Source of the DNA: Sphingobacterium sp. SGR-19
Lineage (GTDB): Bacteria; Bacteroidota; Bacteroidia; Sphingobacteriales; Sphingobacteriaceae
Length of the DNA stretch: 64,000 nucleotides
Reading direction: 5' to 3'
Assembly (NCBI RefSeq): GCF_011043555.1
Contig: NZ_JAAKGS010000002.1
Coordinates: 824,978 to 888,977 of the forward strand
The position numbers were made by a program, and so were the translations under genes. Shown piece by piece: positions 30,833 through 39,522 of the stretch. Within the stretch, counting starts at the first letter, position 1. The number at the start of each line of letters is the position of its first letter. The notes beneath the pieces were generated by a model. The model did not search any database, was not told the origin of the DNA, and saw only the letters and a list, made by a program, of their open reading frames with translations.

Positions 30833-31225
30833 TTAAAGCAAGGGTTTAAAAGGTGATTGACGGATATGGTCAAGTTTTACCTGGAACAACGCGGCCATTT
30901 TACGTCCGCGACTTTTTGCTTCTTCGGCGACGGGGCCCGCAAATAGATCGTCTACCGTCTTATCAAAAAGCTGTAGCCAGCGATCGAAGTGTTCCGCTTC
31001 TATCGGTAATTGTGCGTGCGGAGGGAAGGGGCGACCTTGGTAGGTGTACTCGTCCAGTAAGATGGTCTGCCAAAAGCTGTACATTTTCTCTAAATGCTCC
31101 GGCCAATGACCTTCCAATTTGGTGTTGAAGATCGGTCCTATAAGATGGTCTTCCTGTACACGACCATAGAAAGTATTGACCATCAGTTTAACGTCATCCA
31201 ATGTTTGTATATCTGCTTTTATCAT
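30833..31225 (-). CDS. Group III truncated haemoglobin
   Basis: 130 residues. Typical group III features: an N-terminal LMVNTFYGRVQEDHLIGPIF, the F..W pattern WPEHLEKMYSFWQTILL, and the FPPHAQLPIEAEHFDRWLQLF block, which holds the presumed proximal His region and the conserved Trp. Such globins bind O2/NO-type ligands in the cytoplasm and may detoxify nitric oxide. Convergent with the M28 gene (15-bp gap). A terminator separates it from panD. Confidence 0.9.
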   Translation of the reverse strand: MIKADIQTLDDVKLMVNTFYGRVQEDHLIGPIFNTKLEGHWPEHLEKMYSFWQTILLDEYTYQGRPFPPHAQLPIEAEHFDRWLQLFDKTVDDLFAGPVAEEAKSRGRKMAALFQVKLDHIRQSPFKPLL

Positions 31226-31286
31226 AATGTACCTTCCTTATACAAAGTTAAACAACAAATAATAGAAAAAATATGACAGAACGCAC

Positions 31287-31323
31287 AAAAGGTTGCCCAT
31301 TTGTCTGTATAGTGCAACCTTTT
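31287..31323 (-). terminator. Terminator downstream of panD
   Basis: AAAAGGTTGC (31287-31296) pairs with GCAACCTTTT (31314-31323) around a 17-nt loop. It lies 28 bp after the panD stop on the minus strand. The T-run is short (four), so efficiency is uncertain. Confidence 0.6.
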
Positions 31324-31350
31324 GGGAGAGTCGATATCGGACAGTCTATT

Positions 31351-31719
31351 TTAGTAGTCGTATTTTTCGACAGATTTAATTTTGTTTTCCCCTTCTGTGA
31401 ATACAAGCGTTGGCTGATATGTTTCTGCCTCTTCCGGAGATAATTGGATAAAAGAAAGGATATGTACGGTTTCTCCTAGTTTGGCGTGAAGGGCTGCCCC
31501 ACCATTCATGCAAACTTCTCCACTGCCTCTTTTTCCGGGTAATACGTAGGTCATAATTCGACTCCCGTTAACGGCATTGTTAATATAGACTTGTTCATAT
31601 TTCTTGATGCCAGCTGCGTCCAATAAATCGGCATCGATCGTAATAGAACCGTTATACGCTACATTTGCTTCGGTAACCTTAACCGTGTGAATTTTTGCTT
31701 TTAAAATTGTTAATTTCAT
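31351..31719 (-). CDS. panD: Aspartate 1-decarboxylase (beta-alanine for pantothenate)
   Basis: 122 residues. The self-cleavage site Gly24-Ser25 (YNGSITID) is exactly where the pyruvoyl cofactor forms in the E. coli enzyme. Lys9, His11 and the LPGKRGSGEVCMNGGAA block are also conserved. It decarboxylates aspartate to beta-alanine for pantothenate and CoA. panB/panC are not in the window, so here it stands as a single gene. Confidence 0.93.
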   Translation of the reverse strand: MKLTILKAKIHTVKVTEANVAYNGSITIDADLLDAAGIKKYEQVYINNAVNGSRIMTYVLPGKRGSGEVCMNGGAALHAKLGETVHILSFIQLSPEEAETYQPTLVFTEGENKIKSVEKYDY

Positions 31720-31791
31720 ATGTATATAATTATTTATAAGTGTAAGTATTCATTTGTATAAATGAGCTCGTTACACTCGGTTTTGTCTTTT

Positions 31792-32862
31792 TTATAAAAT
31801 AGCTTTTATTTTTTCTGGATTGCTGTCTGTTTTGTTCGTATCCGTTTCTGTTGAAAAGATGTAGAGATTGTTGTCCTGTATAACCGCGTAGCTGTTATAC
31901 AGGAAGTTTGGGGTAAACGTATATGGACGATTGATGTCGAAGTTTTGCATGCAGGTTGTCTCTACGTTATACTCCAGTTCGCCGGAGGCGTCATATTTAT
32001 AAATGATAAATAGATTTTGATCTTGAGGTTGCTCTAAATGGAACCAGGCACCTTCACCGATACCGCCCATCCATTGTGCGTACTTAGATATGTGAGATGG
32101 ACGTGGGGGGGCGGTGATCATTCCTGGTACTTGGTCGGAAGCTAAATGTTGTGAACCTTTTTTGGTGAAATTATCTTTCAGCAAACGGAATTGGAATGCG
32201 AGAGAATCTTTGCGTCTCATCCTCCACTGTTCTAGTATGCCTCGCTCGTAACAAAAAATATCTTCATCAGAAGTAGCGTTAACGACATTGCTCGTAGGAC
32301 TTGCTTTTAAACACTCGGGATATAGTATTTTTCGACGTCTTTTATCATCATCATCCATACCTTCCGTTAATATTTGAGCTACAAACCGGGAACAACTGTT
32401 ATTGTCTTTAGCCAACGCTCCATATAAAATAGGACCCTCTGCAACGAGTTTTTCCGCATAGGCGACACTTTTTGAAAAGGAAACTTGCTTGCATATTGAA
32501 AATACGGTGCGCCCCCCTCCATGTGTGGCGGCTTCTTTTTTACACAACTCCTCCAGAATTTCTTCCATATTCTTTATTTCGCACTGTGGTCCAATTTGTG
32601 CTTTTACGCAAATCTCCAAACGTGGGTCAAAAAGAGCAGATCGCGCTCTGCCGTACCCGCGTGGAGATAAATAGCGTCCAAAATCAAAATAAAGTATGCT
32701 ACCGCTATGCCTTTCAATAAGCAATATGGCGGCATGTCCTACTTTAAAATGGAGATTTTTTACTAGGCCTATTTGCTTTAAGAGTAGCATCCATTTTTCA
32801 TCTCCCAATGCGGTTTTATCAGGCCAAGAAATTGGGATAGCGATATCATTGAAAGTGTACAT
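31792..32862 (-). CDS. Unrecognised protein, possible permuted papain-fold (YiiX/NlpC-like) enzyme
   Basis: 356 residues from ATG 32862. No family name is certain. The N-terminal 170 residues match a second gene at 39609-40283: shared KVGHxAI (His43), DFGRYLSPRGYGRAR, DPRL and NNSCSRFVAQIL (Cys157). An early Gly-His and a later Asn-x-Cys-Ser are the order expected of circularly permuted NlpC/P60 or YiiX/LRAT-like thiol hydrolases, so a catalytic His43/Cys157 pair is an inference. The C-terminal half (about 170-356) is extra. No signal peptide is seen. It lies 9 bp after the cysteine-synthase-like gene, so the two form a likely operon. Confidence 0.6.
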   Translation of the reverse strand: MYTFNDIAIPISWPDKTALGDEKWMLLLKQIGLVKNLHFKVGHAAILLIERHSGSILYFDFGRYLSPRGYGRARSALFDPRLEICVKAQIGPQCEIKNMEEILEELCKKEAATHGGGRTVFSICKQVSFSKSVAYAEKLVAEGPILYGALAKDNNSCSRFVAQILTEGMDDDDKRRRKILYPECLKASPTSNVVNATSDEDIFCYERGILEQWRMRRKDSLAFQFRLLKDNFTKKGSQHLASDQVPGMITAPPRPSHISKYAQWMGGIGEGAWFHLEQPQDQNLFIIYKYDASGELEYNVETTCMQNFDINRPYTFTPNFLYNSYAVIQDNNLYIFSTETDTNKTDSNPEKIKAIL

Positions 32863-32871
32863 ATTCAAGAA

Positions 32872-33855
32872 TTAAAATGACGTTATGTTGGAGGAAGCGA
32901 TGGATTGATGAACGCTCCCCTTATAAAGTTTACTGATATATCGGTTCCCGTGATCTGGAAAAAATAGAACAACCGTATCTGCAGCGGTAAACTTCATGTT
33001 TTCAACGTGTCTTTTCAACGAAGCGATTACGGCAGCACTTGAAAATCCAGTCATTATGCCTGTTTCTGAATAATATTCTTTTGCTATCGCTTTTGTTTCT
33101 TGATAATTTACTTGAAAAATATGATCTACGTAAGCTGCGTCGAACGACCCCGGAACAAAGTTTCTGCCAATCCCTTCAATCGGATCAAAAGGAACAATCT
33201 GATTCGGTTGGTTACGGTATTTAAGGAAATGGGCAAGTATGGAACCGTAGGGCTCTACGCCCCATATATTGATTTCAGGTTGTTGCTCTTTTAGAAAACG
33301 GCCAACTCCCGATACCGTTCCACCGGTGCCTACGCCGGCAATGAAATGCGTGATATTACCTTTAGTTTGTTCCCATATCTCGGGAGCCGTGGTTTTATAG
33401 TGTGCTCGAATATTCTGGGTGTTGTAGTATTGGTTGGTAAAATAAGCATTGGGATGCGATGCCGCAAAGGACTGTGCTCGAAATTGTGTCGAATTGAAGT
33501 CATGTAAACCGTTGGAATTTTCGCAAATTTCGATATCAGCCCCGGCTTTTATCAGCAGATCTACTTTTTCCTGAGAACAGCTCTGCGACACGAATATTTT
33601 GGCTCTATATCCTAATTTTTTGGCTACTAAGGCAATCCCTAATCCCGTGTTGCCACTACTGGCTTCCACAAAAATTCCGCCAGGTTTAATTTTCTTTTTA
33701 GCTATAGCGTCCTCGATCATAAACAGTGCGGGTCGGTCTTTTGCGGACATTCCGGGGTTATGGAATTCCTCTTTAATAAAAATGTTGGTGTGATATCGAG
33801 TCGAAAGAGCATCACAGTGTCGAAGTGGGGTATTTCCTATAGATTCGCGAATCAA
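32872..33855 (-). CDS. PLP-dependent cysteine synthase/cystathionine-beta-synthase-like enzyme
   Basis: About 327 residues of fold-type II. Visible: IGNTPL near the start, PLP lysine Lys39 in MSAKDRPA, the substrate loop SSGNTG (65-70), phosphate-binding GTGGT (175-179), and TGFSSAA near the end. The family makes cysteine or related beta-substituted alanines from O-acetylserine-type donors. The only conventional start in frame is TTG at 33855; an ATG at 33880-33882 is one base out of frame and the frame is closed by a stop at 33898, so either a non-ATG start or a lost base is involved. It is paired with the papain-like gene, which is unusual for housekeeping CysK. Confidence 0.82.
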   Translation of the reverse strand: MIRESIGNTPLRHCDALSTRYHTNIFIKEEFHNPGMSAKDRPALFMIEDAIAKKKIKPGGIFVEASSGNTGLGIALVAKKLGYRAKIFVSQSCSQEKVDLLIKAGADIEICENSNGLHDFNSTQFRAQSFAASHPNAYFTNQYYNTQNIRAHYKTTAPEIWEQTKGNITHFIAGVGTGGTVSGVGRFLKEQQPEINIWGVEPYGSILAHFLKYRNQPNQIVPFDPIEGIGRNFVPGSFDAAYVDHIFQVNYQETKAIAKEYYSETGIMTGFSSAAVIASLKRHVENMKFTAADTVVLFFPDHGNRYISKLYKGSVHQSIASSNITSF

Positions 33856-33958
33856 AATATCGTCGTTTTTAATTATGCCATATCTATAACGAAGAAATTA
33901 GTGTTATAGCATATCTTAAAAACAAATATTAATTTCAATTTGGGAAACAATTGGGAAT

Positions 33959-34981
33959 TTATCTTCCAACAAACCTACGATCGCTTAATGTTTTAATAAA
34001 CGCGATAATATCGTTTTTTTCTTGTTCGCTCAGTGGTATCCTATTGCCATTCTCTTTTAAAATAGGATCGAGGTTGTCGGCATCTAAAACGCCGTTATCA
34101 AAATAATCCAAAACAGCCCTTAAAGTTGGAAACTGCCCGAAACTACCATAAGGCGCCGTGTATTCGGCATTCCTTAAAGACGGAACCCGAAAACGCATAT
34201 AATCTGCCGGAATGCCTGTTACTCTAGCACGACCGGCCTCTTCTGTACTGGGATTGACTGGGAAGCCAACATTCCTGAAGCTTTGGTCTGTAAAGAGTTC
34301 GGTGCTGTGGCAACTGGCACATTTGATTTTAAATACTTGATAGCCCCTTGCTTCACTTTCTGTAAATATTTCTCCTTCTTTTCGTTTCACTTTATCATAT
34401 TTACTGTTGGCAGAGATCAATGTATATTCATATTGTGCAATACTTCGATAAATCCTGTCAGGCGTGACACCTTCATCGCCGAATGCTTTTCGGAACATAT
34501 CTCTATAATTATGATCATCCCTTATTTTTTTAATCACTTCTAAAATAGAAGAATTCATTTCTTCATGTGTAATGATAGGGACTAACGGCTGGCTTTCCAA
34601 CGTGAGTTTGTTGCCATCCCAATTATAGAACTTCATAAACGCCAGATTTTGAATGGGAGGTGTATTGCGAAGACCTACTCTGTCATAAATCCCTATAGCT
34701 TGGGTGTTATTATCGGCAAAGGCACTTGATTGATTATGACAGCCCGCGCATGAAATTGTATTGTTCCCACTGAATTTTTTCTCGTGAAATAATTTTTCAC
34801 CTAGTTCTACCCCGTACTTTGTAGGCTTGTTCTGGTTTACTGCAGGGGTCAACGCGGGAAAATCTTGCGGAATCGCTAGTTGGATTTCGGGGTTGTCATG
34901 AGGTGTGGACTGTATAATATCGTCTTGACTACAGGATAGCAATAGCAATAAAATGGAGAATACAATAGATACGGTTTTCAT
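33959..34981 (-). CDS. Di-haem cytochrome c peroxidase/MauG family, MbnH-like lipoprotein
   Basis: 340 residues from ATG 34981 (the longer frame spoils the signal). Lipobox-like LLLSC (Cys17), then two c-type haem motifs: CAGCH (78-82) and CASCH (221-225), at the spacing of bacterial di-haem peroxidases. Most relatives reduce H2O2, but MauG and MbnH instead oxidise a protein partner; MbnH converts a Trp of MbnP to kynurenine to build a copper site. The gene lies 65 bp after an MbnP-family gene, so the MbnH role is the better guess. It is last in the leftward copper cluster. Confidence 0.85.
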   Translation of the reverse strand: MKTVSIVFSILLLLLSCSQDDIIQSTPHDNPEIQLAIPQDFPALTPAVNQNKPTKYGVELGEKLFHEKKFSGNNTISCAGCHNQSSAFADNNTQAIGIYDRVGLRNTPPIQNLAFMKFYNWDGNKLTLESQPLVPIITHEEMNSSILEVIKKIRDDHNYRDMFRKAFGDEGVTPDRIYRSIAQYEYTLISANSKYDKVKRKEGEIFTESEARGYQVFKIKCASCHSTELFTDQSFRNVGFPVNPSTEEAGRARVTGIPADYMRFRVPSLRNAEYTAPYGSFGQFPTLRAVLDYFDNGVLDADNLDPILKENGNRIPLSEQEKNDIIAFIKTLSDRRFVGR

Positions 34982-35045
34982 GCCTGACAGATTGGAGAAG
35001 AGAGCTGCCATTTTTTTAGATATTTTGGCAGCTCATTTAGCCATG

Positions 35046-35897
35046 TTAGTTTTCAACACTTTTAACTGAAAACATACCGGTAAGGTCGCTGGAACCATCT
35101 CCGCCAAGGTTATCGACGAATAACACCATATTCGCAGCTGTATGTACGCTCGGAGTAGCATTTCCTGCACCGAGTTCAATTGTATTGGTCTTTCCGCTTA
35201 GTAGTTTGTCAAAGTCCGCCTTGATTGTGATTTTAGGAACATTGCTGCTAACGACTGCATTATTCGGGAGCGTTAAGGTGATCTCTCTGTAAGCATCAAC
35301 ACCTTGCGTGTAAGCGCCTTCTTCACCTTCTACCGTACTTCCGGTATGGATAGATAATTCTTTGTGGTCGGTATCGTAAAAGCCCTCTATTTTCGTGAAA
35401 CGATATCCGGTTCCCCATTCCCAATGCATTTTGGTGTCGTTGGCTCCTGCTTCCGCATAAAAATTGGGAAATCTGACTTGATCGAGTGTATTCAATTCTG
35501 ATTTAACGCCCAGACCAAATTTGATCTGTTTATATTCGCCTGCCGGTATATTGGTCAATACGTAATCCAGTGTCTGTGGTTTCGCTTGATTGATAACGGT
35601 AGCTCCCTTATCCAGGTCATTAACGTTATATGGAAATTCGGCCCCGTCGGCTTTTATCAAACGGATATTGCTTATCACGTATTTTAATTCGGAAAAGTGG
35701 TGTACTTGACCTTCTGCGGAGGTGTTAACGGTAGCTGTAGAAGACGTAGCATCGCCAAGCTGGATTGTTTTCTCTTTGAATGTGTTATTAAAATGCAGCG
35801 TTATATTATTGGCTACAGGGTTATCGTCGTTGTTACAGGATATAAAAAATGCTAGCGAACATGCTGGTAGTAGTAGGTAGTTTTTAAGTTTTTTCAT
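35046..35897 (-). CDS. MbnP-family copper-binding periplasmic lipoprotein
   Basis: 283 residues from ATG 35897, lipobox FISC (Cys21). The family signature lies in KMHWEWGTGYRFTKIEGF (Trp159 and Trp161, followed by GYRF), with HHFSELKYVISNIRL upstream. In characterised MbnP a conserved Trp is oxidised to kynurenine by the partner MbnH and high-affinity copper binding depends on that change. Here the partner-type di-haem gene follows directly and a copper-type TonB receptor precedes it. No methanobactin precursor gene was seen. The metal is inferred from family and context. Confidence 0.85.
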   Translation of the reverse strand: MKKLKNYLLLPACSLAFFISCNNDDNPVANNITLHFNNTFKEKTIQLGDATSSTATVNTSAEGQVHHFSELKYVISNIRLIKADGAEFPYNVNDLDKGATVINQAKPQTLDYVLTNIPAGEYKQIKFGLGVKSELNTLDQVRFPNFYAEAGANDTKMHWEWGTGYRFTKIEGFYDTDHKELSIHTGSTVEGEEGAYTQGVDAYREITLTLPNNAVVSSNVPKITIKADFDKLLSGKTNTIELGAGNATPSVHTAANMVLFVDNLGGDGSSDLTGMFSVKSVEN

Positions 35898-35934
35898 CGT
35901 TTTATTAATTATTTTGTTCAATTTGTTGTTTATA

Positions 35935-37923
35935 TTAAAATTCAATCTTCAGTGAAGTGAAAACATTCCGTCCCATTCTCGGGATATTGCCCCAATCGGC
36001 ATAGGTGCTGTAGTATTCGTTGAATAAATTTTCGGCACCGACCTGCAACGCGGCTTTGTAATTTCTGAAGCTGAAGCTATAATCTGCTGCTACGTTCCAT
36101 ATTTTATAGGCTGGGGTATGGTCTTCGCCATATTCGGGACTGAAGTTGTCTTGTGCAAGATCGCCGTGTAAAGATGTCTGGATGCTGAATTTTTTATGCA
36201 TGAAATGGAGAGACGTTTGATAGGTGAGCGGACGGATAAAGGGTAGGTTTCCATTTTTATGGTCCGTCGCTCTTGCGTAGGTGACCATTCCTTTCCAATG
36301 CAAGTGTTGCAGGAAATCGTATTTGGCATTTATTGTCGTATTGAAAAGTTTGGCGTGATCTAATGATGTGTAGCCTTTCACACCAACAGATTGATAATTC
36401 ATCGGACTTCCTAAACTCAAAATTCTTCCGACGATATAATTTTGGATATGAAAATAGTTTACCTTAGCTTCTATGGTCATCTTTTCATTGTTAAACCCTG
36501 CACTTGCATTGAGTTCATAAGAAATTTCGTTTTTCAGATCGGGGTTTCCGATATAATCGTAGCGGTCAAAGCTGTTATAGATGTAATATCCGTATCCCTC
36601 CGAGACAGAAGGTGCCCGATGTCCATACCCTGCTCCCAAAGAAAAATCGAATTGATCGATGTTCAGTTGGTAACTGGTATGCAGTGCCGGTAACGCTCTG
36701 CTTTTCTCCTGTGGTGCTCCGGGGTAAAATATCCAATTGAATTCCACGTATTTGGAATAGTTGTAATTCCAACCCAAAGAACCACCAAAATTTAATCGGC
36801 CCATTTCCGAAATATCCCACGCGTTGTTCATCGAAAGCCCCGCAAAGCGGGTGGTGACCCATGGCCAGGTATATGCAAACATCGTTTTCTTACTTCGGTC
36901 TTGTGGATACATAGTCATCTCGGCAATGGATAGATTGTCGTACACGTTCAACTGGATTTCAGCGCTATAATCACCGCGCTTCAAGTTTGCAGTTGAAACT
37001 AGCCCATACGTCGTACTCCAGCCCGGCATATCCATATGAACCAGGTTTTCGGGACGTTTGGTATCATCCATGTAATGCTCAACGGCATTGAAATAGAGCT
37101 TGGTGTCCCAAGCGCGCAGGATTCCCTCTTCAAATAATTGTTTGTAAGCGGCTGAGGTGATAATCGCGCGCGAAAGCCATAGATCCATCGGCAGTGCAGG
37201 GAAACCTACATCTTTGGCTCTATCGTAGATAGCATCGACGCGTACGGAGGCAAGCGGACTTGTTTTATAGGCTAGGCCCAATGAGGTGTTGAATTTATTG
37301 TACTGTGAATGGTTCACTTCATCGCTGTTCCCATCAAAGTAGTTACCGGCTTTCCTGAAAGCAATACTGCCATCTGCGACAAATTTATCGTCTGAATAAG
37401 ATAGGTTTCCGAGGTTAAAAAACTGTTTATTGTTGGTCTCGAAACCGGTTTGATAACCGCCGTGCCATTTCCTGTCTAGACCGAATGGGGTGCTTTTCCT
37501 TTTCAAATCGATGCTCCCGGCTACAGTCGCCCCGTGCATACTTCCTTCTTGGCCGGATGTGATATCGATGGCAGAAAGGTTATTGCTTTCGACATATGAA
37601 GTGACCGGATCCATCTTATCTGTACACGCGCCAAAGACGTGCATACCGTCAATTGTAATGGTAGACCGCTCGGTACTCATGTTGTTGAGCAATGGCTCCC
37701 ACGCGTAAGCGCCTCGTTTTATAAAGCTGATGTTGTCCGAAGAGGCTAAGAACTCATCCACTGAAACAGCCATTTTCATGTCGGTCTCTATTTTTTTCTT
37801 CGTCTCGGCGATAACCTTTACGGCTTCAATACGGTGGATACTGTCACTCTGGGTATGTATGTGTTGAGCATTTGCACTCATTCCAAGAAAGAGTAGCCCA
37901 CAGATGATATGTAGCTTCTTCAT
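35935..37923 (-). CDS. OprC/NosA-type TonB-dependent copper receptor
   Basis: 662 residues from ATG 37923 (signal peptide to SANA); a longer frame overlaps the preceding gene. Plug domain, then a 22-strand barrel ending in SLKIEF. Two motifs match the copper-ligand set described for Pseudomonas OprC (CxxxM and HxM): Cys100-Met104 in GACTDKMDPVTSY and His283-Met285 in VEHYMDD, with about the same separation (183 residues) as in OprC. The mature N-terminus is also His-rich (QHIHTQ). This supports copper import across the outer membrane. It starts 4 bp after the YtkA-like gene. Confidence 0.88.
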   Translation of the reverse strand: MKKLHIICGLLFLGMSANAQHIHTQSDSIHRIEAVKVIAETKKKIETDMKMAVSVDEFLASSDNISFIKRGAYAWEPLLNNMSTERSTITIDGMHVFGACTDKMDPVTSYVESNNLSAIDITSGQEGSMHGATVAGSIDLKRKSTPFGLDRKWHGGYQTGFETNNKQFFNLGNLSYSDDKFVADGSIAFRKAGNYFDGNSDEVNHSQYNKFNTSLGLAYKTSPLASVRVDAIYDRAKDVGFPALPMDLWLSRAIITSAAYKQLFEEGILRAWDTKLYFNAVEHYMDDTKRPENLVHMDMPGWSTTYGLVSTANLKRGDYSAEIQLNVYDNLSIAEMTMYPQDRSKKTMFAYTWPWVTTRFAGLSMNNAWDISEMGRLNFGGSLGWNYNYSKYVEFNWIFYPGAPQEKSRALPALHTSYQLNIDQFDFSLGAGYGHRAPSVSEGYGYYIYNSFDRYDYIGNPDLKNEISYELNASAGFNNEKMTIEAKVNYFHIQNYIVGRILSLGSPMNYQSVGVKGYTSLDHAKLFNTTINAKYDFLQHLHWKGMVTYARATDHKNGNLPFIRPLTYQTSLHFMHKKFSIQTSLHGDLAQDNFSPEYGEDHTPAYKIWNVAADYSFSFRNYKAALQVGAENLFNEYYSTYADWGNIPRMGRNVFTSLKIEF

Positions 37924-37927
37924 GATC

Positions 37928-38851
37928 TTAGAATAGAATATCAAGGTACAACTCACTTTTGACCCCCTCAATTCCTGGCGTGAAATCGGTAGGCACATTA
38001 GTCCCTTTGAGGATTTTTCCATTTTGGTTCAGCATGATGAAATTCAACGTCCAGTTTCCTGTCATGGTGTAATTGACTACACCGCGATACAGACCGTCGT
38101 CTCGCTGCACCAAATCCTCATTGTTAGGGGAGGAATGGTTCCCCATAGAAGGCTCGGGCATCCTCGGATCTAATTGTAGCGTATAACCACTTGCCTCGGT
38201 GTATGAGAATTGCGACGGATCTGGATAATCCTTGGCGGAGGCGGCAGATTTATTGAACTTGTAAATTCCGGCTATCAATTCGTTTTCGCCCACCTTCGGC
38301 CTTTGTGGCGACACCAGAGCGATGACGTACTGCTCATCGTCTCTTCCTGTAAACGTTGTCATGTTCAGGTTTTTGTTGGTTTGCTGCTGAACGGTGATAC
38401 GTTGTTTCGTCGTGTAGGTTTTATGGTTGATCGTAAAACGAATATGAAGTTCCCATACTCCGTCCACTAAACTTTCTGATGTAAATACCGAGTATCCTGA
38501 GAAGTATTTACCGTCTGTTCTATACGCCAAATTGTATCTATGTGGACAGGAATGCTTATTCCCATCGGCTTTAGTCATGATAGGGAGCAATGTTACATTT
38601 GTTACATTTGCTTCGTTACTGGTTTGACTATCTGATATCGTCAAACGGATCTCGTTGTATCCTTTATAGAAAGTTCCATTCAGGGCTTCAATCTTGATAT
38701 CGTAACCTTCGCTATGGATAGCAACAGCTTCTTTAAATTCGTTGTACTCAGGTACTTCTACTTCAATTTCTGCTTCGTAATCCGTTTTTTCTTTTGTACA
38801 GGACAACACGGCAAAACATGTTGCGATAAGAAAAAATATTATTTTGTTCAT
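37928..38851 (-). CDS. YtkA/FixH-like double-domain lipoprotein
   Basis: 307 residues, lipobox VLSC (Cys18). Two immunoglobulin-like halves each carry a Met/His stretch in the same place: LLPIMTKADGNKHSCPH (about 88-104) and MPEPSMGNHSSP (about 229-240), the type seen in YtkA/FixH-like domains and in periplasmic copper proteins. The rest lacks catalytic signatures. It lies directly before the copper receptor in one operon, so a periplasmic copper-handling or receptor-partner role is likely. That role is inference. Confidence 0.7.
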   Translation of the reverse strand: MNKIIFFLIATCFAVLSCTKEKTDYEAEIEVEVPEYNEFKEAVAIHSEGYDIKIEALNGTFYKGYNEIRLTISDSQTSNEANVTNVTLLPIMTKADGNKHSCPHRYNLAYRTDGKYFSGYSVFTSESLVDGVWELHIRFTINHKTYTTKQRITVQQQTNKNLNMTTFTGRDDEQYVIALVSPQRPKVGENELIAGIYKFNKSAASAKDYPDPSQFSYTEASGYTLQLDPRMPEPSMGNHSSPNNEDLVQRDDGLYRGVVNYTMTGNWTLNFIMLNQNGKILKGTNVPTDFTPGIEGVKSELYLDILF

Positions 38852-38994
38852 TGTGATTTATATAGACTTAACCATGCATGCACAGCAATGATCTTTAGAA
38901 AGATATGCTGCTCTTGATTTATGCTAGGAAATAGGCTTTATCCTCATGACAAACAATGCCATATAGAGGACAAGCTAGGTTCCACGGATGGGAA

Positions 38995-39342
38995 TTAGCT
39001 AATAGGGGGGTGGAATATGGACGTATTATAATTAAATATATAATCAATCCGATAAGGTGAAAAATGGTTTGGACTGGCTACTTCTTTCGGCTGGCACATG
39101 GTGTACATGGTGTTCTCTCTATGCACATAGAGAGCGCTGTATTCATACACCACTAAATTCTTCTTTGTTTCCTCTTTTTCTTTTTCCTTTATTTTCTGCA
39201 TCAGCACACACTGGCCATCACAATGAAGCTGAGGTCGGTCTTTGTTTATACATTTTGCCAGATAATCGGGAAGGTGTATCTGATACTCTATAGCCATAAT
39301 ACTGCGATAGAAAGATTGCAGCGTCAGAGCGATTAGTAGCAT
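38995..39342 (-). CDS. Small membrane-anchored Cys/His protein of the copper cluster
   Basis: 115 residues from ATG 39342. A hydrophobic N-terminus (MLLIALTLQSFYRSIMAIEY) is followed by LAKCINKDRPQLHCDGQC, i.e. Cys...His-Cys-x3-Cys, then a Lys/Glu-rich helix (MQKIKEKEKEETKKN). Small proteins with this N-K-x-R/K-P-x-x-x-C-x-G-x-C pattern are common in Bacteroidota but not characterised, as far as I know. The cysteine/histidine set could carry a metal. It is the first gene of the leftward run to the YtkA-like, receptor, MbnP and MbnH-like genes (143-bp gap to the next). Confidence 0.65.
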   Translation of the reverse strand: MLLIALTLQSFYRSIMAIEYQIHLPDYLAKCINKDRPQLHCDGQCVLMQKIKEKEKEETKKNLVVYEYSALYVHRENTMYTMCQPKEVASPNHFSPYRIDYIFNYNTSIFHPPIS

Positions 39343-39497
39343 ATATGTACAAAAACGTATCAAACTTGTTGCTAATATTAATTGATTCTCGCCAAATATA
39401 CACAAAGAATTTCTTTTGGGTATATGATAAACATCACTTTGTGAATTATTTTATATTCGGTGAACTTTTACTGCCGATTATTCCACTTGAAATAAAA

Positions 39498-39519
39498 AAG
39501 CTCGATATTCATCGAGCTT
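39498..39519 (-). terminator. Hairpin terminator after a tRNA-like 3' end
   Basis: AAGCTCGAT (39498-39506) and ATCGAGCTT (39511-39519) form a perfect 9-bp stem with a 4-nt loop, followed on the minus strand by TTTTTTATTT. It comes directly after the tRNA-Pro-like 3' fragment, the usual place of a tRNA terminator. Confidence 0.8.
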
Positions 39520-39522
39520 TCT

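Noticed and set aside
33959..39405. Methanobactin precursor and biosynthesis genes (mbnA/B/C) in the copper cluster
   Set aside because: No short Cys-containing precursor frame or MbnB/MbnC-like gene was found; the small protein at 38995 is membrane-anchored with a different Cys pattern.
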